This document shows, one piece after another, positions 38,363-48,703 of a stretch of DNA of 64,000 nucleotides. Positions within the stretch are counted from its first letter, which is position 1; each line of letters starts with the position of its first letter. The notes under the pieces are model-generated. The model ran no database searches. It saw only the letters and a program-made list of their open reading frames with translations, and had not been told where the DNA came from. Origin of the DNA: Psychrobacter maritimus (GTDB lineage: Bacteria > Pseudomonadota > Gammaproteobacteria > Pseudomonadales > Moraxellaceae). A program made the translations under genes and the position numbers. The DNA lies in the NCBI RefSeq assembly GCF_904846345.1, contig NZ_CAJHAJ010000001.1:186001-250000 (forward strand), read 5' to 3'.

Positions 38363-39031
38363 GACTCTAATTATCCTTGAGGTAATGATTGTCGTTGTTA
38401 ACCAAATATCCTGAGCAGATTAAGAACGCTTAACAAAAAGCCGCTCTATCCCCAATAACCACATAGCTAAGAAATAACGCACTAACTGGCTAAAATAAAT
38501 CGCCTGATTTTAGCATACTTGCTATTCATTAGCACATATCGACCCTCGGCAAGTTGTGACTAGCGATGACACGTTTTGCCCGCTACTCTCACTCCTAAAA
38601 CCTTTACTATCATCTAGCAGCATGAACCATCAGCATATCAACCGTTACAGTGTCTAATTCGATGAAAAGAGAACCCAAATAGCAACACTAAAAACGGCGA
38701 CAACAGCCATGCTAACAACAAAGATAATTATTATAATGACGACCCTATAAAATAAATAACGGCGTACTGCGTCAATGCATTTGTTCTGTTATAATTTATG
38801 GTTGCCTTGCGTGAATGGTTAGCCGCTATACTCAAGCAAATCAATCGAGATTTATTGATAAAATATCAGGCTATGTTATTGAAAGAGTGTGGCTTATCCT
38901 TTATGCTCACCTCGCTTTAAATGCATCAATCTAGCGCCCTCTATTTCTCACTAACTGTTATTGATTTATTCATTATCAACTTATCAATTCATAAACGACC
39001 GATTCACTGACCGTCCGGGTACTGACTTTAT
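38363..39031. other. Divergent region between DUF445 gene and mrdA
   Basis: 669 bp without a credible gene. Part of it is AT-rich (38690-38800). A TATAAT at 38790-38795 could be an mrdA promoter, with no good -35. No repeats or hairpins of note were seen. Confidence 0.5.
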
Positions 39032-41023
39032 ATGAACAAACCGCTCACTCCCGATACCGAACAGGTTAATCGCATTTTTACCAGCCGCGTTATTATCCTT
39101 GGGCTGTGCATGTTTTTGGGTTTGACGGCTTTGATTGCGCGCTATGGTTATCTGCAAGTCTATGCCCACGATAAGTACACCACCCAAGCCGATAACAATC
39201 GCATTAAGCTGATTTCTGCGCCGCCCAGTCGCGGTTATATTTACGATCGTAATGGCGTTATCCTTGCGGACAATCAGCCAGTATTTACTGCCATGCTGAG
39301 CCCTGATGAAGTCGAAGACCCAGAACGTACGCTAAATTTGCTCGCGCCTATCTTTGATTTAACAGATGAAAATATTACTGATATTTTGGCTCGCTTAAGC
39401 AAAACCAAAAATGACCCTGTGACCATCAAGATTGATTTAACTGAAGCACAATTGGCACAGTTTAGTGAGCGAAAACCCTTTTTTCGTGGCGTCAGTATTC
39501 AGAGCAAGCTCACGCGCTCTTATCCTTATGACGAGCTGTTTGCTCATGTGATTGGTTACGTCGGACGGATTAACGATAAAGAATCGAAGCAAATCAATAA
39601 AGATCGCTATGCCGGCACCGACCTTATCGGCAAGATTGGCATTGAAGATTTTTATGAAGATATTTTACTTGGGCAACCAGGCTATCAGTCCGTAGAAACC
39701 GATGCGCACGGCAATGTCATACGCCAGCTCGATACCAAAGCGCCAATCGCCGGTAATGATATCACTCTAAGTTTAGATTATGGCTTGCAGACCATTGCTC
39801 AGCAGCAGCTTGATGGTCGCCGCGGCGCCATCGTCGCCATCGACCCAAAAAATGGTGATGTGTTGGCGTTCGTCAGTAATCCAAGCTACGACCCCAATCC
39901 CTTTATTTCCGGTATCTCTTTTAGAGATTATGGTGACCTGCGAGAAGACCTTGATCAGCCGCTCTATAATCGCGCGCTACAAGGCACCTATCCGCCCGGC
40001 TCAACAATTAAGCCCTTTGAAGGTTTAGGCGGTATTCATTACGGCTTACGTGATTGGGAAACCACCATTTATGACCCCGGCTATTTTAGTCTGCCCGGTG
40101 ATTCACACCGTTTTCGTGACTGGAAAAAAGGCGGACACGGTACGGTGGATTTGAAAAAGTCTATCGTAATGTCGGTCGATACTTATTATTATAAATTGGC
40201 ATACGAGATGGGCATTCAGCGCTTGCACGACTGGATGGTACGCTTTGGTTTTGGCGAACAAACGGGTATTGACCTACCCAATGAAAAATCAGGCATTATG
40301 CCCTCGCCAAAATGGAAAAAAGACACTTATGACAAGGGCTGGCTACCGGGTGAAACCATCTCTGTTAGCATCGGACAAGGGTATTTCTTGGCCACCCCGT
40401 TACAGATTGCCAATGCCACCGCCATGACCGCCAATAAGGGCTATCATATCACCCCGCATTTATTAAAAAGCAGCGATGGGGCAGCAGCGGTCGACGTGAT
40501 TACCAAGCCTGATGGCAAAATCGAATACAACGGTAAACCATCCGACTGGTTGCGCATGCACGATGCGATGGAAGACACCATCAAAGCAGGTACAGGGCGT
40601 GGTATTTATACGCCGCGCTATCGCATTGCTGGTAAAACCGGAACCGCACAGGTAAAATCGATTGCCCAAGGTAAAAGCTATAATAAAGCCGCCCTTGATA
40701 AACGCCACTGGGATCATGCTTGGTTTAATGGTTTTGCTCCTGTTGAAGCACCAGAAATCGCCCTTGCGGTATTGGTCGAAAACGGCGGCGGCGGCAGTGC
40801 AGTTGCGGCTCCTATCGGTCGTGCCTTATTTGATTATTGGATGTTACAGCGTAAAACCGACCCTATTTTGCCGCCTACTGCCGATCAATTAAAAGTCATT
40901 AAACGGCAAAAAGCGTTTGAAAAAGCCATGCGTGATGCGGTACGTGATAAAGAACAGGCGCTCGCAGAGCAAGCAGAAGCGCAAGGTGCGGAAACAACTA
41001 CGACCGCTGCTACCTCTGAGTGA
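39032..41023 (+). CDS. mrdA: Penicillin-binding protein 2
   Basis: Monofunctional class B transpeptidase of the elongasome, cross-linking peptidoglycan with RodA for rod shape. One N-terminal helix (VIILGLCMFLGLTALIARYG) precedes the pedestal domain and transpeptidase domain. Active-site serine is S324 in STIK; second motif is SVD (381-383), the SxD form typical of PBP2; third motif is KTGTAQ with K535. 663 residues, with an Ala/Glu/Thr-rich C-terminal tail. rodA is not adjacent here. rsmD follows 64 bp downstream. Confidence 0.96.
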   Translation: MNKPLTPDTEQVNRIFTSRVIILGLCMFLGLTALIARYGYLQVYAHDKYTTQADNNRIKLISAPPSRGYIYDRNGVILADNQPVFTAMLSPDEVEDPERTLNLLAPIFDLTDENITDILARLSKTKNDPVTIKIDLTEAQLAQFSERKPFFRGVSIQSKLTRSYPYDELFAHVIGYVGRINDKESKQINKDRYAGTDLIGKIGIEDFYEDILLGQPGYQSVETDAHGNVIRQLDTKAPIAGNDITLSLDYGLQTIAQQQLDGRRGAIVAIDPKNGDVLAFVSNPSYDPNPFISGISFRDYGDLREDLDQPLYNRALQGTYPPGSTIKPFEGLGGIHYGLRDWETTIYDPGYFSLPGDSHRFRDWKKGGHGTVDLKKSIVMSVDTYYYKLAYEMGIQRLHDWMVRFGFGEQTGIDLPNEKSGIMPSPKWKKDTYDKGWLPGETISVSIGQGYFLATPLQIANATAMTANKGYHITPHLLKSSDGAAAVDVITKPDGKIEYNGKPSDWLRMHDAMEDTIKAGTGRGIYTPRYRIAGKTGTAQVKSIAQGKSYNKAALDKRHWDHAWFNGFAPVEAPEIALAVLVENGGGGSAVAAPIGRALFDYWMLQRKTDPILPPTADQLKVIKRQKAFEKAMRDAVRDKEQALAEQAEAQGAETTTTAATSE

Positions 41024-41087
41024 TGATAGCGTGAGTCAATAAAACGGTTGATAAGATGGTTAATAACAGGGTTAATAAGAAAGCGCT

Positions 41088-41780
41088 ATGAAAAAAACAT
41101 CCAGTACGCGACAGCCTAAAAAAACGCTTAAAGCAAAAACAAAAAACAGTGCTGCTGGTGATGTACGTATTATCGGTGGTCAGTTTAAGCGCCGTAGCGT
41201 GAGCTTTATCGATGCCGAAGGCTTGCGTCCGACCCCAGACCGCCTGCGTGAGACCTTATTTAATTGGTTGATTGCCGATATTCATGACGCCCAAGTGCTT
41301 GATAGCTGCGCTGGCAGCGGTGTTTTAGGCTTCGAAGCATTATCACGTGGCGCGGCGCATACCACCTTTATCGAAATAAATCCGGCACAAAGCAACATGC
41401 TGCGCCAAAGCGCCGAACAATTACGCCTCGATACCGCTAATTATCAAATCGTTCAAGGCACAGCTGAGCAAGTACTGACCCAAAACCAAACCCTTCCTCA
41501 TCATTTTGATATCGTCTTTATCGACCCACCTTATGCCCAAGACTTATGGCAGCCAATTTTAACGGCATTGATAAAACAGTCCTTAATCACCACAGAAACG
41601 CTGATTTACTTAGAAGCGGATAAAGATTTAACCCTTCAATTGAATCAATTGGTAGCCAGTCTTAACGAGAACTCTGAGCCTCAAGCAGAGACAACGCAAG
41701 GCATCATAGGTTTTGAGTGCCTAAAACAGACTAAAGTTGGACAAGTTGTCGCTGGACTTTATCGTCTATCATCGTCATAA
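41088..41780 (+). CDS. rsmD: 16S rRNA m2G966 methyltransferase RsmD
   Basis: SAM-dependent N2-methylation of G966 in 16S rRNA. Family motifs: RIIGGQFKRR near the start, LRPTPDRLRETLFNWL, SAM-binding LDSCAGSGVLGFEALSRGA, and catalytic FIDPPYAQ around residue 145. A Lys-rich N-terminal extension of about 24 residues precedes the conserved part, giving 230 residues. Probably transcribed with mrdA. Confidence 0.95.
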   Translation: MKKTSSTRQPKKTLKAKTKNSAAGDVRIIGGQFKRRSVSFIDAEGLRPTPDRLRETLFNWLIADIHDAQVLDSCAGSGVLGFEALSRGAAHTTFIEINPAQSNMLRQSAEQLRLDTANYQIVQGTAEQVLTQNQTLPHHFDIVFIDPPYAQDLWQPILTALIKQSLITTETLIYLEADKDLTLQLNQLVASLNENSEPQAETTQGIIGFECLKQTKVGQVVAGLYRLSSS

Positions 41781-41892
41781 TTGTCTGGTTAATAAAAACG
41801 ATTAACAAATTTTACAAATGTTTAAAACCGCTAAAAAACTGGCCAACGCTGCAGTTTAATGTATATAAGGCGAAAATAAACCCCAATGCAGC

Positions 41893-41921
41893 TTGCAAGC
41901 GTAGGCGCTACTGCTTATAAT
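41893..41921 (+). promoter_or_regulatory. rplM-rpsI promoter
   Basis: TTGCAA (41893-41898) and consensus TATAAT (41916-41921) with the optimal 17-bp spacer, giving a leader of about 65 nt before rplM. The leader contains GAGAG...CTCTC, a possible stem (GAGAGccccgttcccagctaaaCTCTC type), relevant because this operon is often autoregulated. Confidence 0.8.
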
Positions 41922-41991
41922 GTGCAGTCTGTTTTTTGAGAGCCCCGTTCCCAGCTAAACTCTCAACGAATTCTAATTTTAAGGTTTTATC

Positions 41992-42420
41992 ATGAAAACA
42001 CTTAGTGCAAAACCAGCTGAAGTGACCCATGACTGGTATGTCGTAGATGCTGACGGCAAAACCCTTGGTCGCTTAGCTACTCAAATCGCTACACGCTTAC
42101 GTGGCAAACATAAAACTTGTTATACGCCTCACGTAGATACTGGTGATTTTATCGTTGTTATCAACGCAGAGAAAATCGCGGTAACGGGTAAAAAAGCACA
42201 AGATAAAAAGTACTATCGTCACAGTGGTTACCCAGGCGGTATTAAAGAAACCAACTTCACCAAGCTGATTGCACATAAGCCTGAAGATGTTCTACACAAA
42301 GCGGTTAAGGGTATGCTTCCAAAAGGTCCTCTTGGCTACGCGATGATCAAAAAGCTGAAACTATATGCGGGTACCGAACATCCACATGAAGCTCAGCAAC
42401 CTAAAGAACTAGACATCTAA
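41992..42420 (+). CDS. rplM: 50S ribosomal protein L13
   Basis: 142 residues, the standard length. Recognisable segments [31 protein letters not shown], and [24 protein letters not shown] lies about nine bases before the ATG. First gene of the rplM-rpsI operon, 10 bp before rpsI. Confidence 0.98.
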   Translation: MKTLSAKPAEVTHDWYVVDADGKTLGRLATQIATRLRGKHKTCYTPHVDTGDFIVVINAEKIAVTGKKAQDKKYYRHSGYPGGIKETNFTKLIAHKPEDVLHKAVKGMLPKGPLGYAMIKKLKLYAGTEHPHEAQQPKELDI

Positions 42421-42430
42421 GGATATACTT

Positions 42431-42817
42431 ATGGAACGCAATTACGGAACTGGTCGTCGCAAAACTTCTACCGCTCGTGTCTTTTTAGCTAAAGGTACTG
42501 GTGCTATCGTTGTTAACGGCAAACCACTTGATGAGTATTTCAGCCGCGAAACGTCGCGTATGGTTGTTCGTCAGCCTTTAGAATTACTTGACACCCCTAC
42601 TGCTTATGACCTTTACATCACTGTAAAAGGCGGCGGTATTAGTGGTCAAGCTGGCGCAATCCGTCACGGCATCACGCGTGCATTGATTGAGCTTGATGAG
42701 TCTAACAAACCTGCTCTAAAAGCAGCTGGTTTTGTTACTCGTGACTCACGTCAAGTTGAACGTAAGAAACTGGGTCTACGTAAAGCACGTAAACGTCCAC
42801 AATTCTCGAAACGTTAA
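42431..42817 (+). CDS. rpsI: 30S ribosomal protein S9
   Basis: 128 residues. [16 protein letters not shown] at the start and [26 protein letters not shown] basic tail that reaches the tRNA in the P site. AAGGA lies upstream of the ATG. Followed by a strong terminator. Confidence 0.98.
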   Translation: MERNYGTGRRKTSTARVFLAKGTGAIVVNGKPLDEYFSRETSRMVVRQPLELLDTPTAYDLYITVKGGGISGQAGAIRHGITRALIELDESNKPALKAAGFVTRDSRQVERKKLGLRKARKRPQFSKR

Positions 42818-42900
42818 TCAAAGCTATCTCTTTGCTTTTTACTGCTGCCGGCTTTATCTCAGAGTCGCTATAGCAGTATTAAGCAAAAGAATAGATTTGC

Positions 42901-42939
42901 AAAACCTTATAAGCTGGTCACAGCTTATAAGGTTTTTTT
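42901..42939 (+). terminator. rplM-rpsI terminator
   Basis: Perfect 15-bp stem AAAACCTTATAAGCT/AGCTTATAAGGTTTT with a 6-nt loop and T run, about 85 bp after rpsI. Confidence 0.93.
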
Positions 42940-43107
42940 ATGGCTGGTTTTTAACGATTATTTTAACCATGCTTTTTTAGCGACAGTTTTTAGCGAGGAT
43001 TTTTGAATGATGGTTTTTAGCTGTGCCAGTTTTTGTGCATAAATCACCTTGCAAAGCCGCGCTCACTGCCCCATCATAATCATAACTTTTATTACCTTGT
43101 CCTCATT

Positions 43108-44217
43108 ATGAAAGCCCCCGAACAATACGACCCTAGTAAGCCCGCAAAAACCGATATGCCAACACCGACGGCCGGTGAGCATAACAATAAACATAGCAAA
43201 ATGGCTAAGTCACCTGCTATCCCTATCGGCACGCCAACGATTACGCAAACGCATAAGCAAACGGCGCAAGTGGATAAGAAACCCTTTCAATGGCAGTTTT
43301 TATTGCCCAAATATTGGGGTATTTGGCTAGTCTTGGCGATCTTTCTACCGATGATATATCTGCCATTACGTTGGCAGTTTTGGCTGGGTCGTAAGCTGGG
43401 TATTTTAATCTACAAAGTAGCAAGCTCACGCAGACGTGATACCTTGATTAACTTAAGATTGGCCTTTCCAGAAAAGCCCGAAGCTGAGCGCGAGCTGATG
43501 GCAAAGCAAGTTTTTGTCAATCAAGGTATTGGGGTGTTTGAAACGCTATGCGCTTGGTTTCGTCCCAATATTTTCACGCGTACGGTTTCTATCTCAGGCT
43601 TACAGCACTTAGTTAATGCCCAAAACCAAGGTCGTCCTGTGATTTTGCTTGGGGCACATTATACGATGCTCGATCTTGGCGGTATGCTATGTACGCAGTT
43701 TTTTCCTATGGATGGCATGTATCGTCCCCAGAATAACGCTTTGCTCGATTTGTTTATCTATAATGGACGCACCAATATATTAAGTAAGCAAATAGCCAGT
43801 AGGGACATGCGTAGCTTTGTTGAGTCGATTAAAGCAGGCCATGTTATTTGGTACTCACCCGACCAAGATTACGGGTTAAAACAAGGCGTCATGGCACCAT
43901 TTTTTGGTGTGCCAGCAGCGACTATTACCGCCTCACGGCGTATGGCCAAACTAGGCGACAAACAGCATCCGCCCGCACTTATGGCACTGCATACCTATCG
44001 GCAAACGCCAGATAGCCTACCAAAGGGCAAACGTCCGCATTATCATTTAACCATTACGCCAGAGCTAGATAACTATCCAAGTGATGACGAGATTGCCGAT
44101 GCAACGCGCGTTAATGAAGTGCTAGAAGGATTGATTCGTATCGACCCGACCCAGTGGATGTGGTTCCATCGCCGCTTTAAAAACGGCCCTGATGGTCGTA
44201 CTGATATCTATCGGTAG
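43108..44217 (+). CDS. LpxL/HtrB-type lipid A acyltransferase
   Basis: Inner-membrane lysophospholipid/lipid A acyltransferase of the LpxL/LpxM family, transferring an acyl chain from acyl-ACP to Kdo-lipid A. The catalytic HX4D motif is HYTMLD in LLGAHYTMLDLGG; MYRPQNNALLD and WYSPDQDYG are conserved. One transmembrane helix (WGIWLVLAIFLPMIYLPL) follows a polar Pro/Thr-rich N-terminal stretch of about 55 residues. ATG 43108 (MKAPEQY) is preferred; the frame opens at 43033. LpxL versus LpxM specificity cannot be decided here. Confidence 0.9.
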   Translation: MKAPEQYDPSKPAKTDMPTPTAGEHNNKHSKMAKSPAIPIGTPTITQTHKQTAQVDKKPFQWQFLLPKYWGIWLVLAIFLPMIYLPLRWQFWLGRKLGILIYKVASSRRRDTLINLRLAFPEKPEAERELMAKQVFVNQGIGVFETLCAWFRPNIFTRTVSISGLQHLVNAQNQGRPVILLGAHYTMLDLGGMLCTQFFPMDGMYRPQNNALLDLFIYNGRTNILSKQIASRDMRSFVESIKAGHVIWYSPDQDYGLKQGVMAPFFGVPAATITASRRMAKLGDKQHPPALMALHTYRQTPDSLPKGKRPHYHLTITPELDNYPSDDEIADATRVNEVLEGLIRIDPTQWMWFHRRFKNGPDGRTDIYR

Positions 44218-44297
44218 CCTTTTTTGGCAATAACATCGCGACGAAATTTGCTATACTTTGCAGCTGATATTTTTATTCTGCATATCATTTATATTAT

Positions 44298-44348
44298 TAA
44301 CTCAGTTATATTAATAACTCATTTACACCAATAACTCACTGATATCAA
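44298..44348 (+). repeat. 17-bp tandem repeat array upstream of trpS
   Basis: Three units start exactly 17 bp apart (44298, 44315, 44332). Each begins TAACTCA and ends in an A-rich AA/CAA; the middle varies. A degenerate fourth (TAATAACGTGAG...) runs toward trpS. The array ends about 34 bp before the start codon. Confidence 0.75.
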
Positions 44349-44381
44349 TAATAACGTGAGAAACAAAACAATGGATTTTTC

Positions 44382-45461
44382 ATGAGCACCCAAACTGACG
44401 CAGTTACAGACGCAGCTAAAATAGAAAGTAAACGTATCCTAACCGGCATCAAACCGACTGGTACTTTACATTTAGGGAATTACGTTGGCGCGATTCGTCC
44501 AGCGATTCAGTCTATCCAAAACAGTGACGACGAAGCGTTTTTCTTTTTAGCAGATTACCATGGCATTATCGGCTGTTATGACCCTACTATTATTCATGAA
44601 TCGACCAAGGCCATTGCAGCGACTTGGATTGCATGTGGTCTTGACCCTGAGCGTGTGACCTTTTACCGTCAATCAGATGTGCCCGAAATACCAGAGCTCG
44701 CCTGGATTTTAAACTGCTCATGCGCCAAAGGTTTGATGAACCGCGCGCATGCTTATAAAGCGGCAGTCGACATCAATATGCAAAAAGAAGATGTCGATCC
44801 TGACCAAGGTATCAATATGGGTCTATTTGGCTACCCTGTACTGATGGCAGCCGATATCCTGATGTTCAACGCCACGCATGTGCCTGTTGGTCGAGACCAG
44901 ATTCAGCATGTCGAGATGGCCCGTGATATTGCAGGTACCTTTAACCATCGCTATAAACCCCTCTTTACGCTCCCATCTGCGGTTGTAGATGACGATATCC
45001 CACTACTGACGGGTCTTGATGGACGCAAAATGAGCAAGAGCTATGGCAATACCATCCCATTATTTGGTGATTCTAATCCGCAAGTCAGCGCCGAAAAACA
45101 GATGCATAAAGCCATCATGAAAATTGTGACCAACTCGCAGTTACCGGCTGAGCCAAAAGACCCTGATGATTCAGCTATTTTCGAGATTTATAAAGCTTTT
45201 GCGACGCCTACCGAGATTGCCGATATGCGGGCGCAGTATGCCGCAGGTATTGGCTGGGGTGATGCTAAGCAAGCCCTGTTTGACAAAATCAATAGCGAGA
45301 TTGCTCCATTCCGCGCACGTTATGAAGAACTTATGGCAAATCCAAAAGAGCTGGAAGAAATCTTACAAATGGGCGCAGAAAAAGCCCGTCGCCATAGTCG
45401 TAAGCAACTAGATAAGACTCGTCGTGCCATTGGTATCCGTCCACTTGCTAAGCTTAAGTAA
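44382..45461 (+). CDS. trpS: Tryptophanyl-tRNA synthetase
   Basis: Class I aminoacyl-tRNA synthetase. HIGH-like motif [10 protein letters not shown], and KMSKS at about residues 215-220 ([10 protein letters not shown]). [14 protein letters not shown] and [16 protein letters not shown] are typical. 359 residues, slightly longer than E. coli TrpS, with a short N-terminal extension before [13 protein letters not shown] at 44382. scpA follows 36 bp downstream and may be co-transcribed. Confidence 0.97.
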   Translation: MSTQTDAVTDAAKIESKRILTGIKPTGTLHLGNYVGAIRPAIQSIQNSDDEAFFFLADYHGIIGCYDPTIIHESTKAIAATWIACGLDPERVTFYRQSDVPEIPELAWILNCSCAKGLMNRAHAYKAAVDINMQKEDVDPDQGINMGLFGYPVLMAADILMFNATHVPVGRDQIQHVEMARDIAGTFNHRYKPLFTLPSAVVDDDIPLLTGLDGRKMSKSYGNTIPLFGDSNPQVSAEKQMHKAIMKIVTNSQLPAEPKDPDDSAIFEIYKAFATPTEIADMRAQYAAGIGWGDAKQALFDKINSEIAPFRARYEELMANPKELEEILQMGAEKARRHSRKQLDKTRRAIGIRPLAKLK

Positions 45462-45497
45462 GTCTTTGACTGCTTTAACTTATCGTAATCAAAGCGG

Positions 45498-46451
45498 ATG
45501 CTAAGCGTGCAGACTGAGCTAACAGATCAACCAGCGGCTTTAACAAAAGCCGCTTCTCTTGTAGGCGCGTATCAAAACTCTGAGCTTATAGATAGCAATG
45601 GCGAGCATGATGGCCAACACGAACATTTAGTTGTTAATGATATGGCGCTGCGTATTTATCAGACGCCAGTGCAGCATCTACCAGAAGATTTATATGTGCC
45701 GCCGCAAGCGTTTGCCATTTGGTTAGAGCAGTTTGCAGGACCATTGGATTTTTTATTATATCTGGTCAAAAAAAACAACGTTGATCTGACCCAAATGCCG
45801 ATATTGCCAATTACGGAGCAGTATTTGGCTTATATCAGTGAACTGGACACCGAACATTTTGAATTGGCCGGTGACTATCTGCTGATGGCATCAACCTTGA
45901 TTGCGATTAAAACCGAGCTACTGCTACCAAAGCCCGAAACGCCGAGCGATGAGCGTGATCCAAAAGCTGAGCTGATTGAGCGCCTTGAAGAATATGCGCA
46001 AATTAAAGTGGCCAGTCAGCGTTTGGACAATCTGGTACGTCTTGAGCGCGATGTGTTTTTAGCGATGGTCAGTATGCCCAGTCAAGACGTTATGAATGCG
46101 GAATTACCCAGTTACTCGCCGAACCTTTTGATTGATAGCTTATTTAAAATGCAACTGCAGCCTGATTATCAGATGCACACCATAAAAGTTGATGCCGTGC
46201 CCCTTTCCGACCGTATTGCCAGTATTAGTAGGCAGCTAAGCACGGATGGCGCGCACTCTTTTTATGAGTTACTAGATAAAACTCAAGGTAAGATAGGTGT
46301 GGTGGTTAGCTTTGTCGCAGTCTTAGAGCTAATGAAAAGGCAGTTGGTTGGTGTTATAAACGCTGATTTAAAAGGTCACGATACTGCTGCTGACGATGAG
46401 TTTGCAGAAAACAGCCATATAGGGCAGTTAACGTTACAGTGGCTGGCTTAA
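45498..46451 (+). CDS. scpA: Segregation and condensation protein A
   Basis: Kleisin that bridges SMC-type proteins in chromosome condensation; it works with ScpB. Kleisin N-terminal region FAGPLDFLLYLVKKNN, then YLLMASTLIAIKTELLLP and a C-terminal winged helix. About 70 residues precede the conserved part, so a shorter form from the in-frame ATG at 45642 (MALRIYQ) is possible. 317 residues as listed. Followed by scpB 32 bp later. Confidence 0.93.
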   Translation: MLSVQTELTDQPAALTKAASLVGAYQNSELIDSNGEHDGQHEHLVVNDMALRIYQTPVQHLPEDLYVPPQAFAIWLEQFAGPLDFLLYLVKKNNVDLTQMPILPITEQYLAYISELDTEHFELAGDYLLMASTLIAIKTELLLPKPETPSDERDPKAELIERLEEYAQIKVASQRLDNLVRLERDVFLAMVSMPSQDVMNAELPSYSPNLLIDSLFKMQLQPDYQMHTIKVDAVPLSDRIASISRQLSTDGAHSFYELLDKTQGKIGVVVSFVAVLELMKRQLVGVINADLKGHDTAADDEFAENSHIGQLTLQWLA

Positions 46452-46483
46452 TGCTTAATGGTCTTTAATAGAGAATATGTGCA

Positions 46484-47029
46484 ATGACAGATACGCAGCA
46501 GCGACACTTAGATGAGATGAGCAAGCATATCGAGGTGCTCCTGCACGCCTCTGAAGCGCCCCTTACGGCTAATGTGTTAAAGATGCAGTTATCGTTAAAT
46601 ACTAACGAGCTTGCGCGAGCGTTGGAGATATTACAACAACGTCTAGATGCTGGTGTACTGACCTTACATGAGACGGCCAGTGGTTATCGGCTACAAATCG
46701 CAGATAGCTATAGTCCGTTAATTCAGCGTGTATTCCCGCAGCGACAAGAACGCCTCAGCCAAGCACTGCTTGAAACGTTGAGTGTCATCGCCTATAAGCA
46801 GCCAGTGACACGCGGTGACATCGAGCACGTGCGCGGTGTGACGCTATCGAGTAATATACTGCGCCAATTATTTGATAAAGGTTGGATTGAAGAGAAAGGT
46901 TACAAAGAAACCTTGGGTCGCCCTGCACTGCTACATACTACGCCGCAATTTTTAGATGCGTTTGGATTGACCAATCTAGATGAGCTGCCCGCACTGCCAG
47001 ATATGGAAGCCATCAAAGCGCTCTCTTAG
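46484..47029 (+). CDS. scpB: Segregation and condensation protein B
   Basis: Partner of ScpA. Two winged-helix domains; diagnostic ALLETLSVIAYKQPVTRGDIE, then the RGV...LFDKGWIEEKGYKETLGRP region. 181 residues, typical. Smc/MukB is not in the window. Ends before a bidirectional terminator shared with lolA. Confidence 0.95.
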   Translation: MTDTQQRHLDEMSKHIEVLLHASEAPLTANVLKMQLSLNTNELARALEILQQRLDAGVLTLHETASGYRLQIADSYSPLIQRVFPQRQERLSQALLETLSVIAYKQPVTRGDIEHVRGVTLSSNILRQLFDKGWIEEKGYKETLGRPALLHTTPQFLDAFGLTNLDELPALPDMEAIKALS

Positions 47030-47088
47030 CATCAAAGCATTCTCTTAGATAGCTTAAAATAAAACCTGCACATTATTCTTACTCCCAT

Positions 47089-47124
47089 AAAAAAGGACAA
47101 ACCGAATAGGCTTGTCCTTTTTTT
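47089..47124. terminator. Bidirectional terminator between scpB and lolA
   Basis: Stem AAAAAAGGACAA / TTGTCCTTTTTTT around CC...GG with a short loop; lies between convergent genes. Confidence 0.88.
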
Positions 47125-47208
47125 GAAACCAGTTTTTAAAGCAAATTTTTAAACCAGTTTTTTTAAATAAGTACGGTTAGATTCACAGTACTGATTATTG
47201 ATTAATAA

Positions 47209-47895
47209 TTATTGATTAATAATATCAACGCCCTTTGGTGGCGTAAATTTAAACTGACTGCTACCGATACTTGGGTTCATTTTGATACCACTAAACTTAA
47301 TCGTCGTGGTTTGTCCTAAACTATCATTCAATACCATCATCACAGGCTTACCACCGCTAAAGCTCATCGATAAGCTCTTAAAACTGGCACTCTCTGACTT
47401 TGGATATAATACATAGTAGTTTTTATTGGCGTATGGCTGAGTGATTTTAAAGTTCTTATCAATTTTACTTGGATCACCTGACAATAGTAGTGCTGGGGTA
47501 TTACCCACTTGGCTATCGACATTTTGCTTGGTCGCTTGCTCCAAATCCTTATCATAAACCCACATCGAGCTGCCATTTGCCACAATCAGCTGCTCTGACG
47601 GCGACTTGGTTTCCCAGCGGAAGTTATTTGGACGCTGGACGCTCATCGTACCCGTAAAGGTACCACTATTTGCGCCTTTGGTGGTTTGGCTAAAGTTAGC
47701 CGTCATGCTTTTGGTATTACTTAATAGCTTGTTTAAGCGTTTGGCGGCAGTCAGATTATCAGCCGGAGCAGCCGTTGCCGATTGCGTTAAAGCCATCATC
47801 GGCGCGGCAACACCAAGTGAGGTCATCAATACACCCGCTAAAGCACCGCTCATTATTTTTTGTTTTAAAGTTGTTTTGTTGGTTAATAAAGTCAT
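47209..47895 (-). CDS. lolA: Outer-membrane lipoprotein carrier protein LolA
   Basis: Periplasmic chaperone that shuttles lipoproteins from LolCDE to LolB. Signal peptide (GALAGVLMTSLGVAAPMMAL...ATA-A). Mature domain with MTANFSQTTKG, RPNNFRWETKSPSEQLIVANG and WVYDKDLEQA, all typical of LolA. 228 residues. The n-region includes about 14 residues before the hydrophobic core, so an internal Met could be the start. Confidence 0.93.
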   Translation of the reverse strand: MTLLTNKTTLKQKIMSGALAGVLMTSLGVAAPMMALTQSATAAPADNLTAAKRLNKLLSNTKSMTANFSQTTKGANSGTFTGTMSVQRPNNFRWETKSPSEQLIVANGSSMWVYDKDLEQATKQNVDSQVGNTPALLLSGDPSKIDKNFKITQPYANKNYYVLYPKSESASFKSLSMSFSGGKPVMMVLNDSLGQTTTIKFSGIKMNPSIGSSQFKFTPPKGVDIINQ

Positions 47896-48354
47896 TATAA
47901 ATCCTCTTTTAAATGCAAAATAGCATAAAGATAAAACGTTTTAATTAAAATTTTTGTTTTCAATAAGTGCTTATCTCACGATTGTCAGTTCAGAATCAAT
48001 AAACTTAAACTGATGTGATTAAACAATGCAGACAGTGTGCCAGTTTTTTTATTACGCGCCTAGTCATGATTTGCAATCATTACTACCGCTGCCATACACG
48101 CTTGTAACCAGTAGCGTTACATAGCATTCACTGTTATTTGTTGTCTGTTTTATATATGAATTAGTGTTATTTAAAAGCAGTTTGCGAGCTATTGCTAATG
48201 TCATGACCTACTATTTATAATAATCTGCTTTTAATAATCTGCTTTTAATAAAGAACCAGCACCATAAAAAAGCCCTTACTACCAAACGGTAATAAGGGCT
48301 TTTTTTAGTCATCAAGCTATTTTAATCTTCGATTGAAATAACCCAGATGGGCAA
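47896..48354. other. lolA-rpmA intergenic region
   Basis: 459 bp, no gene seen. It includes an AT-rich lolA upstream region, a perfect tandem 14-bp duplication (AATAATCTGCTTTT at 48219-48232 and 48233-48246) and the rpmA terminator (48266-48306). Confidence 0.6.
48266..48306 (-). terminator. rplU-rpmA terminator
   Basis: Stem AAAAAGCCCTTA-TACC / GGTA-TAAGGGCTTTTT, 4-nt loop, T-run on both strands; 50 bp beyond rpmA. Confidence 0.92.
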
Positions 48355-48612
48355 TTATGCGCTTTCAACCATAACATAACGACGGTTGAATTTACCTTTG
48401 GTCGCAAACTTTACCACACCGTCATTTAGTGCAAATAAAGTATGGTCACGACCCATGCCAACGCCTTCGCCTGCGTGGAATTCTGTACCACGTTGACGAA
48501 CGATGATGTTACCAGCTGTGATAGCTTGGCCACCAAAGATTTTAACGCCTAGCATTTTTGGGTTTGAATCACGACCGTTACGGCTCGAACCGGCAGCTTT
48601 TTTATGTGCCAT
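48355..48612 (-). CDS. rpmA: 50S ribosomal protein L27
   Basis: 85 residues. Typical N-terminus [19 protein letters not shown], whose flexible tail lies near the peptidyl transferase centre, and [24 protein letters not shown] lies about six bases before the ATG. Second gene of rplU-rpmA. Confidence 0.98.
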   Translation of the reverse strand: MAHKKAAGSSRNGRDSNPKMLGVKIFGGQAITAGNIIVRQRGTEFHAGEGVGMGRDHTLFALNDGVVKFATKGKFNRRYVMVESA

Positions 48613-48703
48613 GAGAAAATCTCCTTGTTAATGTGACTTATCGCTAATGCGACAACTCTTAAGCATTTGGTGCGCTATTTAGCAGTAATTGCTAAGTGAA
48701 TAA

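Noticed and set aside
44298..44348. CRISPR or T-box before trpS
   Set aside because: Repeats are 17 bp with no repeat-spacer structure, and no T-box stem or antiterminator was seen; T-boxes are also not expected in this group.
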